DNA from: Myxococcales bacterium
Lineage (GTDB): Bacteria > Myxococcota_A > Polyangia > Haliangiales > Haliangiaceae
Reading direction: 5' to 3'
DNA length: 64,000 bases
Assembly: GCA_016707895.1 (NCBI GenBank)
Contig: JADJGV010000001.1
Location: forward strand, 124,001 to 188,000
A program made the translations under genes and the position numbers. The notes beneath the pieces were generated by a model, which had not been told where the DNA came from, searched no databases, and saw nothing but the letters and a program-made list of their open reading frames with translations. Below are positions 12,365 through 20,153 of the stretch, piece after piece; within the stretch, counting starts at the first letter, position 1; every line of letters starts with the position of its first letter.

Positions 12365-13999
12365 TCAGGTCCGATTGAGCTGGAACACCGGGCGCTCGGG
12401 GCGGCCGTAGAGGGTCAGCGCGCCGCGCTCGCCGGTCGAGTTGGCGCGGGTGAAGATCCAGTTCTGCCAGGCCGACAGCCGGCCGAAGATCTTGGTCTCG
12501 ACGGTCTCGGGGCCGACGAAGCGCAGCGACGCCTCCATGCCGGTCAGCGCGTCGGGCGACAGCGACACCCGCTCCTCGATCGCGATGCGCAGCTCGTCGG
12601 CGAAGTCGATGTCGTCGAGCGCGACCGTGGCTAGCCCGAGGGCCTCGGCGTCCTCGCTGGCGATCGGGCCGTCGGCGCCACGGCCCAGCACCTTGGCCAC
12701 CTGCGCCGGCTCGCCGTAGAAGCGCGCCTCGAGCCGGGTCAGCCCGGTCGCGGTGGGGTTGGCGCCGGCGTTGGCCACCGAGGTCGCGACCGCGATCTCG
12801 CCGGCGCCGTCGATCAGCATGTAGAAGCGATCGGCGGCCAGCGCGGTCTCGAGCAGCACGCCGGCGAAGCAGCTGTCGGCGGCGTCGGCCACCGCGTACA
12901 GCGAGCGCGCGGTGTTGTCGAGGCGCTTGAGCACGCGGCGCTGCAGCAGGCGCACCTCGCGGGCGAAGCCCGAGGCGTCCTTGGCCAGCGCCGCGTCGTG
13001 GGCCAGCACCTGGGCGCGGTCGCCCTTGGTGCGCAGCGTGACCACCGCGATCTCGGGGTAGTCGAAGCGCAGGCGCAGGAGCGCGTCGTCGAGCTCGCGG
13101 AACGCGCGCAGGCTCCACAGGTCGGCGCCGGCGCTGGCGCTGTCGGCCGGCGGCGGCGCGGTCGGCGCCGCGATCACGAACGCCGCGGTGCGCGCGGCGC
13201 GATCGATCGTCATCGTCACGTGGCGGTAGGCGAAGCCGTCCTTGCCGATCGCCGGGGCCAGCGCGTCGAGCTGGACCGCCGGGCCCTTGGCGACGCCGGC
13301 CGACGCCGCGGCCAGCTTGGCGGCGCGGGCGGCGACCTCGGCGTCCCACTTGGAGCGCGCCACCAGGCCGTCGACCAGCCCCCAGTCCTTGGCGCGCTTG
13401 CCCTTGATGCCCTCGGCGACCGTGCAGAACACGTCGGCGCGATCGCGGCGCACCTTGCGCTTGTCGACCAGGCGGGTCAGGCCGCCGGTGCCCGGCAGCA
13501 CCGCCAGGAGCGGGGTCTCGGGGAACGACACCGCCGAGTTGCCGTCGTCGACCAGCACGATGTCGTCGCAGGCCAGCGCCAGCTCGTAGCCGCCGCCGGC
13601 GGTGGTGCCCTTGCACGCGGCCAGGAACTTGAGGCCCGAGTTCGCGCTGGCGTCCTCGAGGTACAGCCGGGTCTCGTTGGTGAACTTGCAGAAGTTCACC
13701 TTGAACGAGTGCGACGACAGCCCGAGCATGTAGATGTTGGCGCCCGAGCAGAACACCCGGTCGAGATCGGCGGTGACCACGCAGGCCCGCACCTCGGGGT
13801 GCTCGAAGCGCAGCCGCTGGATCGCGTCGGCCAGCTCGATGTCGACCGACAGGTCGTAGCTGTTGAGCTTGAGCTCGTAGCCCGGCTTGTGCGGGTGATC
13901 GCCGTCGACCGCCATCGTCAGCGTCGCGACGTCGCCGGCGACGGCGAGCTTCCAGTGGTGGTAGCGGCTGGGGTGGGTCTCGAACGTGGTCGGATCCAT
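12365..13999 (-). CDS. boxC: 2,3-epoxybenzoyl-CoA dihydrolase BoxC
   Basis: A 544-residue crotonase-superfamily ring-opening enzyme that hydrolyses 2,3-epoxybenzoyl-CoA to 3,4-dehydroadipyl-CoA semialdehyde and formate. The crotonase signature is seen in RACVVTADLDRVFCSGANIYML and in ACKGTTAGGGYELALACDDI (quoted in parts: DLDRVFCSGANIYML and GTTAGGGYELALACDDI), followed by FPETPLLAVLPGTGGL. A second, diverged crotonase-like half occupies residues about 270-540. The length fits BoxC (about 550), roughly twice an ordinary enoyl-CoA hydratase. It starts at ATG 13999 and is the first gene of boxCB, divergent from boxR; the 87-bp gap holds the boxR promoter and palindrome. Confidence 0.95.
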   Translation of the reverse strand: MDPTTFETHPSRYHHWKLAVAGDVATLTMAVDGDHPHKPGYELKLNSYDLSVDIELADAIQRLRFEHPEVRACVVTADLDRVFCSGANIYMLGLSSHSFKVNFCKFTNETRLYLEDASANSGLKFLAACKGTTAGGGYELALACDDIVLVDDGNSAVSFPETPLLAVLPGTGGLTRLVDKRKVRRDRADVFCTVAEGIKGKRAKDWGLVDGLVARSKWDAEVAARAAKLAAASAGVAKGPAVQLDALAPAIGKDGFAYRHVTMTIDRAARTAAFVIAAPTAPPPADSASAGADLWSLRAFRELDDALLRLRFDYPEIAVVTLRTKGDRAQVLAHDAALAKDASGFAREVRLLQRRVLKRLDNTARSLYAVADAADSCFAGVLLETALAADRFYMLIDGAGEIAVATSVANAGANPTATGLTRLEARFYGEPAQVAKVLGRGADGPIASEDAEALGLATVALDDIDFADELRIAIEERVSLSPDALTGMEASLRFVGPETVETKIFGRLSAWQNWIFTRANSTGERGALTLYGRPERPVFQLNRT

Positions 14000-14049
14000 G
14001 GAAGCGACGATCTACCGCAGGGGCGTCCGCCCCGCAAGCAGTTTAGTGC

Positions 14050-14080
14050 TTGCCCGCATATGAACGATGCACTATAGTGC
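14050..14080 (+). promoter_or_regulatory. boxR promoter with overlapping palindromic operator
   Basis: TTGCCC (14050-14055), 17-bp spacer and TATAGT (14073-14078) form a good promoter ending 8 bases before the boxR ATG. The perfect 12-bp palindrome GCACTATAGTGC (14069-14080) contains the -10. Another AGTGC half-site lies at 14045-14049. BoxR/BzdR proteins are known to bind TGCA-containing repeats, so this is the likely BoxR site controlling both boxR and boxC. Confidence 0.65.
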
Positions 14081-14086
14081 GCGGCG

Positions 14087-14830
14087 ATGACGACCCCGTC
14101 ACCGCGGCCGCTGCTGACGCAGGTGGGGGCGCGGGTGCGCGCGGCCCGCGACGAGCTGGGCCTGTCGCGCCGCCAGCTGGCCGAGGCGTGCGGCGTGAGC
14201 GAGCGCTTCCTGGCGCAGCTCGAGGGCGGCACCGGCAACATCTCGCTGGCGCGGTTCGCCGCGGTGGCCGACGCGCTGTCGACCACGCCGGCCGAGCTGC
14301 TGGCCGGGCTGGTCGCGGATCGCCGGCGGCCGGCGATCGCGCTCCTCGGCGTCCGCGGCGCCGGCAAGTCGACCGTCGGCCGCGAGCTGGCCAAGCGGTG
14401 GAAGGTGCCCTTCGTGGAGGTCGATCAGGAGATCGAGCGCGCCGCCGGGCTGCGCCTCAACCAGATCTTCGAGCTGCACGGCGAGGCGTACTACCGGCGG
14501 GTCGAGCGCGAGGTGCTGCGCAAGCTCTTGGCCCGGCGGGTGCGCACGGTGCTGGCGACCGGCGGCTCGATCGTCAGCGACGACGGCAACTACGCGCTCT
14601 TGCGCGCGCGCTGCCAGACCGTGTGGCTCAAGGCGCGCGCGATCGATCACTGGGAGCGCGTGGTCGCCCAGGGCGATCGGCGGCCGATGGCCGAGAAGCC
14701 CCACGCCTTCGCCGAGCTCGAGCAACTGCTGGTCGCGCGCGCCGATCGCTACGCGCTCGCCGATCACACGATCGACACCAGCCACCGCAACCCGACCGCG
14801 GTGGTCGACGAGCTGGCCGCGCTGGCGTAG
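14087..14830 (+). CDS. boxR: BoxR/BzdR-type regulator: XRE HTH fused to shikimate-kinase-like domain
   Basis: The 247-residue benzoyl-CoA-responsive repressor of the box pathway. Residues about 12-68 form an XRE-type HTH (VRAARDELGLSRRQLAEACG, then VSERFLAQLEGGTGNISL). Residues about 83-245 form a shikimate-kinase-like domain with Walker A GVRGAGKSTVG, DQEIERAAG and the GGSIVSDDGNYALL motif. In this family the kinase-like domain senses benzoyl-CoA and is not known to make shikimate phosphate. Its divergent placement next to boxCB fits the role. Confidence 0.93.
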   Translation: MTTPSPRPLLTQVGARVRAARDELGLSRRQLAEACGVSERFLAQLEGGTGNISLARFAAVADALSTTPAELLAGLVADRRRPAIALLGVRGAGKSTVGRELAKRWKVPFVEVDQEIERAAGLRLNQIFELHGEAYYRRVEREVLRKLLARRVRTVLATGGSIVSDDGNYALLRARCQTVWLKARAIDHWERVVAQGDRRPMAEKPHAFAELEQLLVARADRYALADHTIDTSHRNPTAVVDELAALA

Positions 14831-14834
14831 CCGC

Positions 14835-15791
14835 TCACCCGCCGCCGAGCACCGCCGCCAGCATCCCCAGCTCGCGGCCCTGCGCCGACGACATGCGCCA
14901 CACCAGCCCGACGTCGCGGCCGGGCCCCGGCGCGACGAACGGCACGGTCACCACCCCGCTGCCGCGCCCGGCCAGCGCCGGCGCGGCCTTGGCCGGCAGC
15001 AGCGTCACGCCGAGGCCACCGGCCACCATCTGCGCCAGCGTCGGCAGGCTGGTGGCGCGCAGCTCGGTCGACTCGGTGGCGCCGGCGGTGGTGCACACCG
15101 CCAGCGCCTGATCGCGCAGGCAGTGGCCGTCCTCGAGCAACAGCACGGTCTGGCCGTCGAGGTCGCGATCCCGCACCGCCCGCTTGCCGGCCAGCGGGTG
15201 GCCCTTGGGCACCGCCAGCAAGAACGGCTCGCGGTAGAGCGTCGTGGCGGCCAGGTCGCCGGGCACCGGCAGCGCCAGGATGGCGGCGTCGAGGCGGCCG
15301 TCGTCGAGCTGGGCCAGCAGCGTCGCGGTGCGCTCCTCGCGCAGCAGCAGCTGCAGCTTGGGGAAGCGCGCGCGCACCGCCGGCAGCGCGGTGGGCAACA
15401 GGTACGGCGCGATCGTCGGGATGACGCCCAGCCGCAGCCGGCCGGTCAGCGGCTCGGCGGCGCCGCGCGCGGTGTCGACCACGGTGGCCGCGGCGGCGAT
15501 CGCGGCCCGGGCCCGGGCCAGCACCGCGGCCCCGACCGAGGTCACCAGCACCTTGCGGCGATCGCGCTCGAACAGCTGCACGCCGAGCGCGGCCTCGAGC
15601 GCGGCGATCTGGGCGCTCAGGCCGGGCTGCGAGACGGCGCACGCGGTGGCCGCGCGGCGGAAGCTCTTCTCGTCGGCGACCGCCACCGCGTACTCGAGCT
15701 GCCGCAGCGACAGGTAGGCCGAGGGCGACCAGCGGCGGGTGGCGGCCGGCGCGGTCGGCCCGCGCGACGGACGAGGGGGGCGTCGGCTCAT
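14835..15791 (-). CDS. oxyR: OxyR-type LysR peroxide sensor
   Basis: A 318-residue LysR-family activator. The HTH is at about residues 28-86 (LSLRQLEYAVAVADEKSFRR, then ACAVSQPGLSAQIAALEAAL). The redox loop LLLEDGHCLRDQALAVC carries both OxyR cysteines, C224 and C233, with the same nine-residue spacing as E. coli C199/C208. This marks it as a true thiol-switch OxyR, oxidised by hydrogen peroxide. It is divergent from ahpC-ahpD, its expected target. The N-terminal 25 residues are Arg/Pro-rich and may not belong, but the ATG at 15791 is preceded by TAGGGT 9 bases upstream. Confidence 0.93.
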   Translation of the reverse strand: MSRRPPRPSRGPTAPAATRRWSPSAYLSLRQLEYAVAVADEKSFRRAATACAVSQPGLSAQIAALEAALGVQLFERDRRKVLVTSVGAAVLARARAAIAAAATVVDTARGAAEPLTGRLRLGVIPTIAPYLLPTALPAVRARFPKLQLLLREERTATLLAQLDDGRLDAAILALPVPGDLAATTLYREPFLLAVPKGHPLAGKRAVRDRDLDGQTVLLLEDGHCLRDQALAVCTTAGATESTELRATSLPTLAQMVAGGLGVTLLPAKAAPALAGRGSGVVTVPFVAPGPGRDVGLVWRMSSAQGRELGMLAAVLGGG

Positions 15792-15803
15792 GACAACCCC
15801 ACC

Positions 15804-15841
15804 CTATCACGCCCATCACGTTCGGCGATTGGCGCTATCAC
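15804..15841. promoter_or_regulatory. Candidate OxyR binding region between oxyR and ahpC
   Basis: The direct repeat CTATCAC occurs at 15804-15810 and 15835-15841. The starts are 31 bp apart, about three helical turns, with an ATCAC-like half-site and a GCGAT between. OxyR contacts four half-sites at 10-bp spacing on one face of the helix, so the location and spacing fit. The match to the E. coli ATAG consensus is partial. Confidence 0.4.
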
Positions 15842-15904
15842 CGGCCCGGGCCCAAGGTGACGGCATCCCGCGGCGCTCGCCGCGCACCCCAAGGAGTCAC
15901 GCAG

Positions 15905-16444
15905 ATGCTCACCCTCGGCGACAGCTTCCCCGCGTTCTCGGCTCAGGCCGTGGTCTCGATCGAGCCCGGCAAGGAGTTCACCAACCTCGACGGCGCCAGC
16001 TACCCCGGCAAGTGGAAGGTCTACTTCTTCTGGCCCAAGGACTTCACCTTCGTCTGCCCCACCGAGATCGCCGGCTTCGGCAAGCTCGACGGCGACTTCC
16101 GCGACCGCGACGCGCAGCTGCTCGGCGTCTCGACCGACAGCGAGTTCGTCCACCTGGCGTGGCGCAAGCAGCACCCCGACCTGCGCGACCTGCCGTTCCC
16201 GATGATCGCCGACCTGCGGCGCGAGCTGGCCGAGGGCACCGGCGTGCTCGACCGCCAGGCCGGCGTGGCCCGCCGCGCGACGTTCATCGTCGATCCCCAG
16301 GGCATGATCCGCTTCGTCGAGGTCACCGACATGAACGTCGGCCGCAACCCGGCCGAGGTGCTGCGGGTGCTCGACGCGCTGCAGACCGACGAGCTGTGCC
16401 CGTGCAACTGGAAGCCGGGCGACAAGACCTTGTCGGCGGCGTAG
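15905..16444 (+). CDS. ahpC: AhpC peroxiredoxin, AhpD-dependent type
   Basis: A 179-residue 2-Cys peroxiredoxin that reduces hydrogen peroxide, alkyl hydroperoxides and probably peroxynitrite. The peroxidatic cysteine is C51 in FTFVCPTE. The tail has ELCPCNWKPGD with C165 and C167, the three-cysteine arrangement known from mycobacterial AhpC, which is recycled by AhpD. The ATG at 15905 was chosen over an in-frame upstream ATG at 15857 because AAGGAG lies 8 bases before it and the homologous sequence starts there (MLTLGDSFPAF). The ahpD gene follows 32 bases downstream. Confidence 0.95.
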   Translation: MLTLGDSFPAFSAQAVVSIEPGKEFTNLDGASYPGKWKVYFFWPKDFTFVCPTEIAGFGKLDGDFRDRDAQLLGVSTDSEFVHLAWRKQHPDLRDLPFPMIADLRRELAEGTGVLDRQAGVARRATFIVDPQGMIRFVEVTDMNVGRNPAEVLRVLDALQTDELCPCNWKPGDKTLSAA

Positions 16445-16476
16445 GTCGCCCACGCCACCCACCACCGGAGCCCACC

Positions 16477-17010
16477 ATGTCCCTCGACGCGCTGAAGGAC
16501 CGCCTCCCCGACTACGCCCGCGACCTGAAGATCAACCTCGGCGTGATCACCGGCGCGTCGAGCCTGACGCTGCGCCAGCACTGGGGCACCGCGGTCGCCG
16601 CCGCGCTGGCCACCCGGCAGCGCGAGGTGATCGCCGCGATCACCGCCGCCGCCGCGCCGCACCTCGACGACGTCGCGCTGCGCGCCGCCCGGGGCGCGGC
16701 GTCGGTGATGGCGATGAACAACGTCTACTACCGGTTCTTGCACTTCGTCGGCGAGGGCAACGACTACCAGGCGCTGCCGGCGCGGCTGCGGATGCAGCTG
16801 ATCGGCAACCCCGGCGTCGACGCCCTCGACTTCGAGCTGTGGTGCCTCGCGGCGTCGGCGGTGACCGGCTGCGGCGCCTGCGTCGTGTCGCACGACAAGG
16901 TGGTGCGGCAGAGGGGCGCCACCGCGCCCCAGGTGCAAGACGCGGTGCGGATCGCCGCGGTCGTCCACGCGCTGGCGGCGACCCTCGACGGCCTGGCCGC
17001 GGCGGCGTAA
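16477..17010 (+). CDS. ahpD: AhpD alkylhydroperoxidase / AhpC reductase adaptor
   Basis: A 177-residue all-helical AhpD protein that regenerates AhpC by disulphide exchange. The catalytic signature FELWCLAASAVTGCGACVVS gives E120, C132, C135, then H139, matching the E118/C130/C133/H137 set of the mycobacterial enzyme. The start ATG has GGAG 7 bases upstream. It lies 32 bp behind ahpC in one operon under probable OxyR control. Confidence 0.95.
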   Translation: MSLDALKDRLPDYARDLKINLGVITGASSLTLRQHWGTAVAAALATRQREVIAAITAAAAPHLDDVALRAARGAASVMAMNNVYYRFLHFVGEGNDYQALPARLRMQLIGNPGVDALDFELWCLAASAVTGCGACVVSHDKVVRQRGATAPQVQDAVRIAAVVHALAATLDGLAAAA

Positions 17011-17303
17011 CCGGACCCGGGGGGCGTGCCGCCTCGTCGGCGCGCCCGACCGCGACATGCACGGACGCGACAGCACCTTCCTCGCCATGCTGCGCGAGGC
17101 GGTCGGCGGCCGGGGGGCTGGGCGGCTGCGCCGGTTCGCGAGAGATTCCCGACGCGCCGATCGCGCGCCGCCTATCCGCCACTCCCCACGCACGCGCGCG
17201 CTCAGGAGGGCGGCGGGCGCGCGGAGCGCGGCGCCGACCGGACGGAGGCGGAGGCCCGAAGCTTTCGTCAGCGATGCGTGGTCACGGACCTGTACGTCGA
17301 TGG
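17011..17303. other. Gene-free stretch between ahpD and the SIMPL gene
   Basis: The two flanking genes converge here. No convincing gene, hairpin with T-run, repeat or RNA was seen. Short open frames starting around 17057 (opening MHGRDSTFLAMLREAVGG) decay into Arg/Ala-rich sequence. In a frame other than the one used by the SIMPL gene, the minus strand reads LQPLTIDVQV just past that gene's stop, which may be a remnant of its original C-terminus. Confidence 0.4.
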
Positions 17304-18011
17304 TCAGCGGCTGCAGGGTTCGCCGCCCCGGAAGCCTCGTCGCCGCCGGCCGCCGGCCGACGGGAAGCTGACGGGGTTGCGGCGACCAGGCAGGCGGCTC
17401 CCAGGGCTGGCCTTCCGGCCGACCGCGGTGACGGCGCCGAGCTGGACGCCCAGCGCGGCGGCGGTGGCCTGGGCCTTGGCCTGGGCCGCGGCGATCGCCT
17501 GGGCCCGGACGTCCTGCTTGAGCGCCTCGAGGTCGCTGCGGCGGAACCGGCTCGACATCGCGGTGGCGCCGGCGTCGGCCGCCGCCTCCATCAGCGGCGC
17601 GATCTGATCGAACTGCCGCGTCGTCGCGGTGATGACCGTCGAGGCCTGGTAGCCGCGCAGCACGCTCTTGCCGTCGACGTAGTCGTAGACCGGGTCGACG
17701 CCGAGGTGCGCCAGCGTGACGTCGGCGGACGGCAGCCCGAGCCGCGCCAGCGTCGCGACCAGCGCCGCCTGGCGGTCACGCACCTGGGCGATCGCGCCGC
17801 GCGCGTCGGTGGCCTCGCGGGTGATGGTCAGCGTCAGGTCGGCGCAGTCGGGGCTGACCCCGATGGTGGCGCTGCCGGTGGCGGTCAGGCCGCCGGCGCG
17901 GTCGCCGGGCTGGGCCCGCACGACGATCGACGGCGGCGGGTGGCCGCAGGCGGCCAGGGTCAGCGGGGCGGCGGCGAGGGCGAGGGCGAGGATGGCGCGG
18001 AGGCGGGTCAC
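17304..18011 (-). CDS. SIMPL (DUF541) lipoprotein with atypical C-terminus
   Basis: A 235-residue periplasmic lipoprotein. The signal peptide ends in LAAC (Cys22), and the GTG at 18011 has AAGGAG 6 bases upstream. The SIMPL/DUF541 domain is clear: LTATGSATIGVSPDCADLTL, then STVITATTRQFDQIAPLMEA, FRRSDLEALKQDVRAQAI and the AQAKAQATAAALGVQLGAVT helix that precedes the final beta-strand. After this point the sequence turns into about 38 Arg/Gly/Pro-rich residues instead of the usual closing strand, so a frameshift near the 3' end is possible. The role of SIMPL proteins is poorly known. Confidence 0.75.
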   Translation of the reverse strand: MTRLRAILALALAAAPLTLAACGHPPPSIVVRAQPGDRAGGLTATGSATIGVSPDCADLTLTITREATDARGAIAQVRDRQAALVATLARLGLPSADVTLAHLGVDPVYDYVDGKSVLRGYQASTVITATTRQFDQIAPLMEAAADAGATAMSSRFRRSDLEALKQDVRAQAIAAAQAKAQATAAALGVQLGAVTAVGRKASPGSRLPGRRNPVSFPSAGGRRRRGFRGGEPCSR

Positions 18012-18073
18012 GGGTGGCTCCTTCGGGTTGTGCTCCGGGAACGCGCGCCGGCGCCGACCGGCGCACGAAATCG

Positions 18074-19003
18074 TCACCGCCGGGCCGCGGCGCTGCCGCG
18101 CGGCAGGCGGCCGGCGATCGCGACGATCTGCCCGCGCACGAACTGCCCGACCGGGTCGTCCTCGGCCGCCGCCGGCCACAACAGCTCGATCGCCGAGCCC
18201 GCCAGCGGCAGCGGCACCGGCGCGGTGCGCAGCCGCGGGTGGGTCGCGCGCAGCTGCGCCGCGACCAGCGCGGGCACGGTGGCCAAGAGCGCGGTGCCCT
18301 CGATCAGCGCGCCGATCGTCGCGAAGCTCGCGACCGCGCAGCGCACCGTGCGCGCCTTGCCCAGCGTGTCCTCGACGACGCCGCGCAGGTCGCCGTTGTA
18401 GGACACGACGACGTGCTCGTGGGCGAAGTACGCCGCCTCGGTCAGCCGGCGCACCCGGACGTGGCGCGGATCGAACAGGCAGGTGAAGCCGCCGCGGTAG
18501 AGCGCCTGGCGCCGGATCCCGGCCGGCAGCTCGTCGGCGACCGTCACCGCGGCGTCGAGACCACCCGCCAGCGCGGCGGCCACCGTGCGGAACTGCACCG
18601 GCACCGCGACCACGCGCAAGGCCGGCGCCGCCGCGGCCAGCGCCTTCACCAGCGGCGGCAAGAGCCACACCTCGGCGGCGTCGGACAGCCCCAGCCGCAG
18701 CGTCCGCGCGGCGGTGCGCGGATCGAACGTCACCGGCGTCAGCGCCGCCTCGACCAGCGGCGGCAGGTGGGCCGCGACCGTCGCCCGCAGGCGCTGGCCG
18801 CGGCCGGTCAGCGCCAGCCCGCGGCCCTGGCGCACGAACAGCGGCGCACCGATCGCGGTGGTCAGCCGCCGCAGCGCCGCGCTGACCGCCGGCTGGGTCA
18901 GGTACAGCCGGGCCGCGGCCGCGGTGACGCTGCCGCACTCGGCGACCACCGCGAACACCCGCAGCAGGTTGAGGTCGAGGTCGCGTCCATAAACCTTGGG
19001 CAT
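18074..19003 (-). CDS. LysR-family transcriptional regulator
   Basis: A 309-residue LysR regulator. HTH: LDLNLLRVFAVVAECGSVTA, then AARLYLTQPAVSAALRRLTT, followed by IGAPLFVRQGRGLALT. The C-terminal half is a type 2 periplasmic-binding fold (TLRLGLSDAAEVWLLPPLV). It lacks the OxyR cysteine loop; the opening resembles NodD/SyrM-like members (RDLDLNLLRVF). It is divergent from an aldo-keto reductase with 57 bp between starts and has a T-N11-A palindrome at its own start codon, so it probably controls that gene. Confidence 0.9.
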   Translation of the reverse strand: MPKVYGRDLDLNLLRVFAVVAECGSVTAAAARLYLTQPAVSAALRRLTTAIGAPLFVRQGRGLALTGRGQRLRATVAAHLPPLVEAALTPVTFDPRTAARTLRLGLSDAAEVWLLPPLVKALAAAAPALRVVAVPVQFRTVAAALAGGLDAAVTVADELPAGIRRQALYRGGFTCLFDPRHVRVRRLTEAAYFAHEHVVVSYNGDLRGVVEDTLGKARTVRCAVASFATIGALIEGTALLATVPALVAAQLRATHPRLRTAPVPLPLAGSAIELLWPAAAEDDPVGQFVRGQIVAIAGRLPRGSAAARR

Positions 19004-19016
19004 GTCTCACAGACAT
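19002..19016. promoter_or_regulatory. LysR-type T-N11-A palindrome
   Basis: The perfect inverted repeat ATGTCT-CAC-AGACAT fits the LysR T-N11-A box. It overlaps the start codon of the lysR gene and lies just in front of the TAGGAT hexamer (19020-19015, minus strand), in the gap between lysR and the aldo-keto reductase gene. Confidence 0.55.
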
Positions 19017-19060
19017 CCTATTCACTGGAGCGATGCCAGGCGAGCCCCTAGAGTGCCGCC

Positions 19061-20065
19061 ATGACGAACACCGACAAGGTCCGGCTCGGGGCCCACGGGC
19101 CCGAGGTCTTCCCGCTGGCGCTGGGCTGCATGGGCATGGGCGGCGCCAGCTTCTACGGCGACTCGAGCGACGCCGAGAGCATCGCCACCATCCACGCCGC
19201 GCTCGAGCGCGGGGTCAACCTGCTCGACACCGGCGACTTCTACGGCACCGGGCGCAACGAGCTGCTGGTCGGCCGCGCGCTGGCGGGCCGCCGCGACCAG
19301 GCGCTGGTCAGCGTCAAGTTCGGCGCGCTGCGTGGCCCCGACGGCGCGTTCAACGGCCACGACGGGCGGCCGGTCGCGGTGAAGAACTTCCTGGCCCACA
19401 GCCTGACCCGGCTCGGGCTCGAACACGTCGACATCTACCGCCCGGCCCGGGTCGATCCCCAGGTGCCGATCGAGGACACGATCGGCGCGATCGCCGACCT
19501 GGTGAAGGCCGGCTACGTCCGCTACGTCGGCGTGTCCGAGCTGGGCGCCGACACGCTCCGCCGCGCCGCCGCGGTCCACCCGCTGGTCGACCTGCAGATC
19601 GAGTACTCGCTGCTGAGCCGCGGCCCCGAGGCGACGATCTTCCCGACGCTGCGCGAGCTGGGGATCGCGACCACCGCGTACGGCGTGCTGTCGCGCGGCC
19701 TCTTGGCCGGCAGCAAGCCGACCGGGCCGCGCGACTTCCGCGCCCACCTGCCCCGCTTCACCGGCGACAACGGCGCGCAGAACCAGCGGCTGACCGACGC
19801 GCTGGCGCGGGTGGCCGCGGCGCGCGGCGTCACGCCGGTGCAGCTGGCGATCGCGTGGGTCCGCGCCAAGAGCCCGGCCGGCGCGCCGATCATCCCGACG
19901 CTCGGCGCCCGCACCCGGGCCCAGCTCGCCGACGCGCTGGCCGCGCTCGACGTCACGCTCGACGCCGCCGAGGTCGCCGCGCTCGAGGACGCGGTGCCCG
20001 CGCACGCCGTGGCCGGCACCCGTTACGCCGCGCCGCAGATGCAGCACCTCGACAGCGAGCGCTGA
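19061..20065 (+). CDS. Aldo/keto reductase
   Basis: A 334-residue NADPH-dependent aldo/keto reductase (AKR TIM barrel). Visible features: PLALGCMGMGG at the N-terminus, NLLDTGDFYGTGRNE with catalytic Asp and Tyr, VSVKFG with catalytic Lys, IEYSLLSRGPE and the cofactor-binding IIPTLGARTRAQLADALA. The fourth catalytic position, usually His in QHRxD, reads IYRPARVDP, a variant found in one AKR subgroup. A TAGAGT hexamer ends 6 bases before the ATG. It is divergent from lysR and probably regulated by it; the substrate is unknown. Confidence 0.92.
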   Translation: MTNTDKVRLGAHGPEVFPLALGCMGMGGASFYGDSSDAESIATIHAALERGVNLLDTGDFYGTGRNELLVGRALAGRRDQALVSVKFGALRGPDGAFNGHDGRPVAVKNFLAHSLTRLGLEHVDIYRPARVDPQVPIEDTIGAIADLVKAGYVRYVGVSELGADTLRRAAAVHPLVDLQIEYSLLSRGPEATIFPTLRELGIATTAYGVLSRGLLAGSKPTGPRDFRAHLPRFTGDNGAQNQRLTDALARVAAARGVTPVQLAIAWVRAKSPAGAPIIPTLGARTRAQLADALAALDVTLDAAEVAALEDAVPAHAVAGTRYAAPQMQHLDSER

Positions 20066-20153
20066 GGTCCTTGCGCGCGTCGCCGAGCCCGCGTGGGCCG
20101 GCGGGCCGATCTCCGATGTCGCCCCCGGCGATCGCCTCGGCTAGGCTCCTCGG

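Noticed and set aside
17026..17607. Plus-strand open frames after ahpD
   Set aside because: Start looks protein-like for about 20 residues but then becomes Arg-rich and runs antisense into the SIMPL gene.
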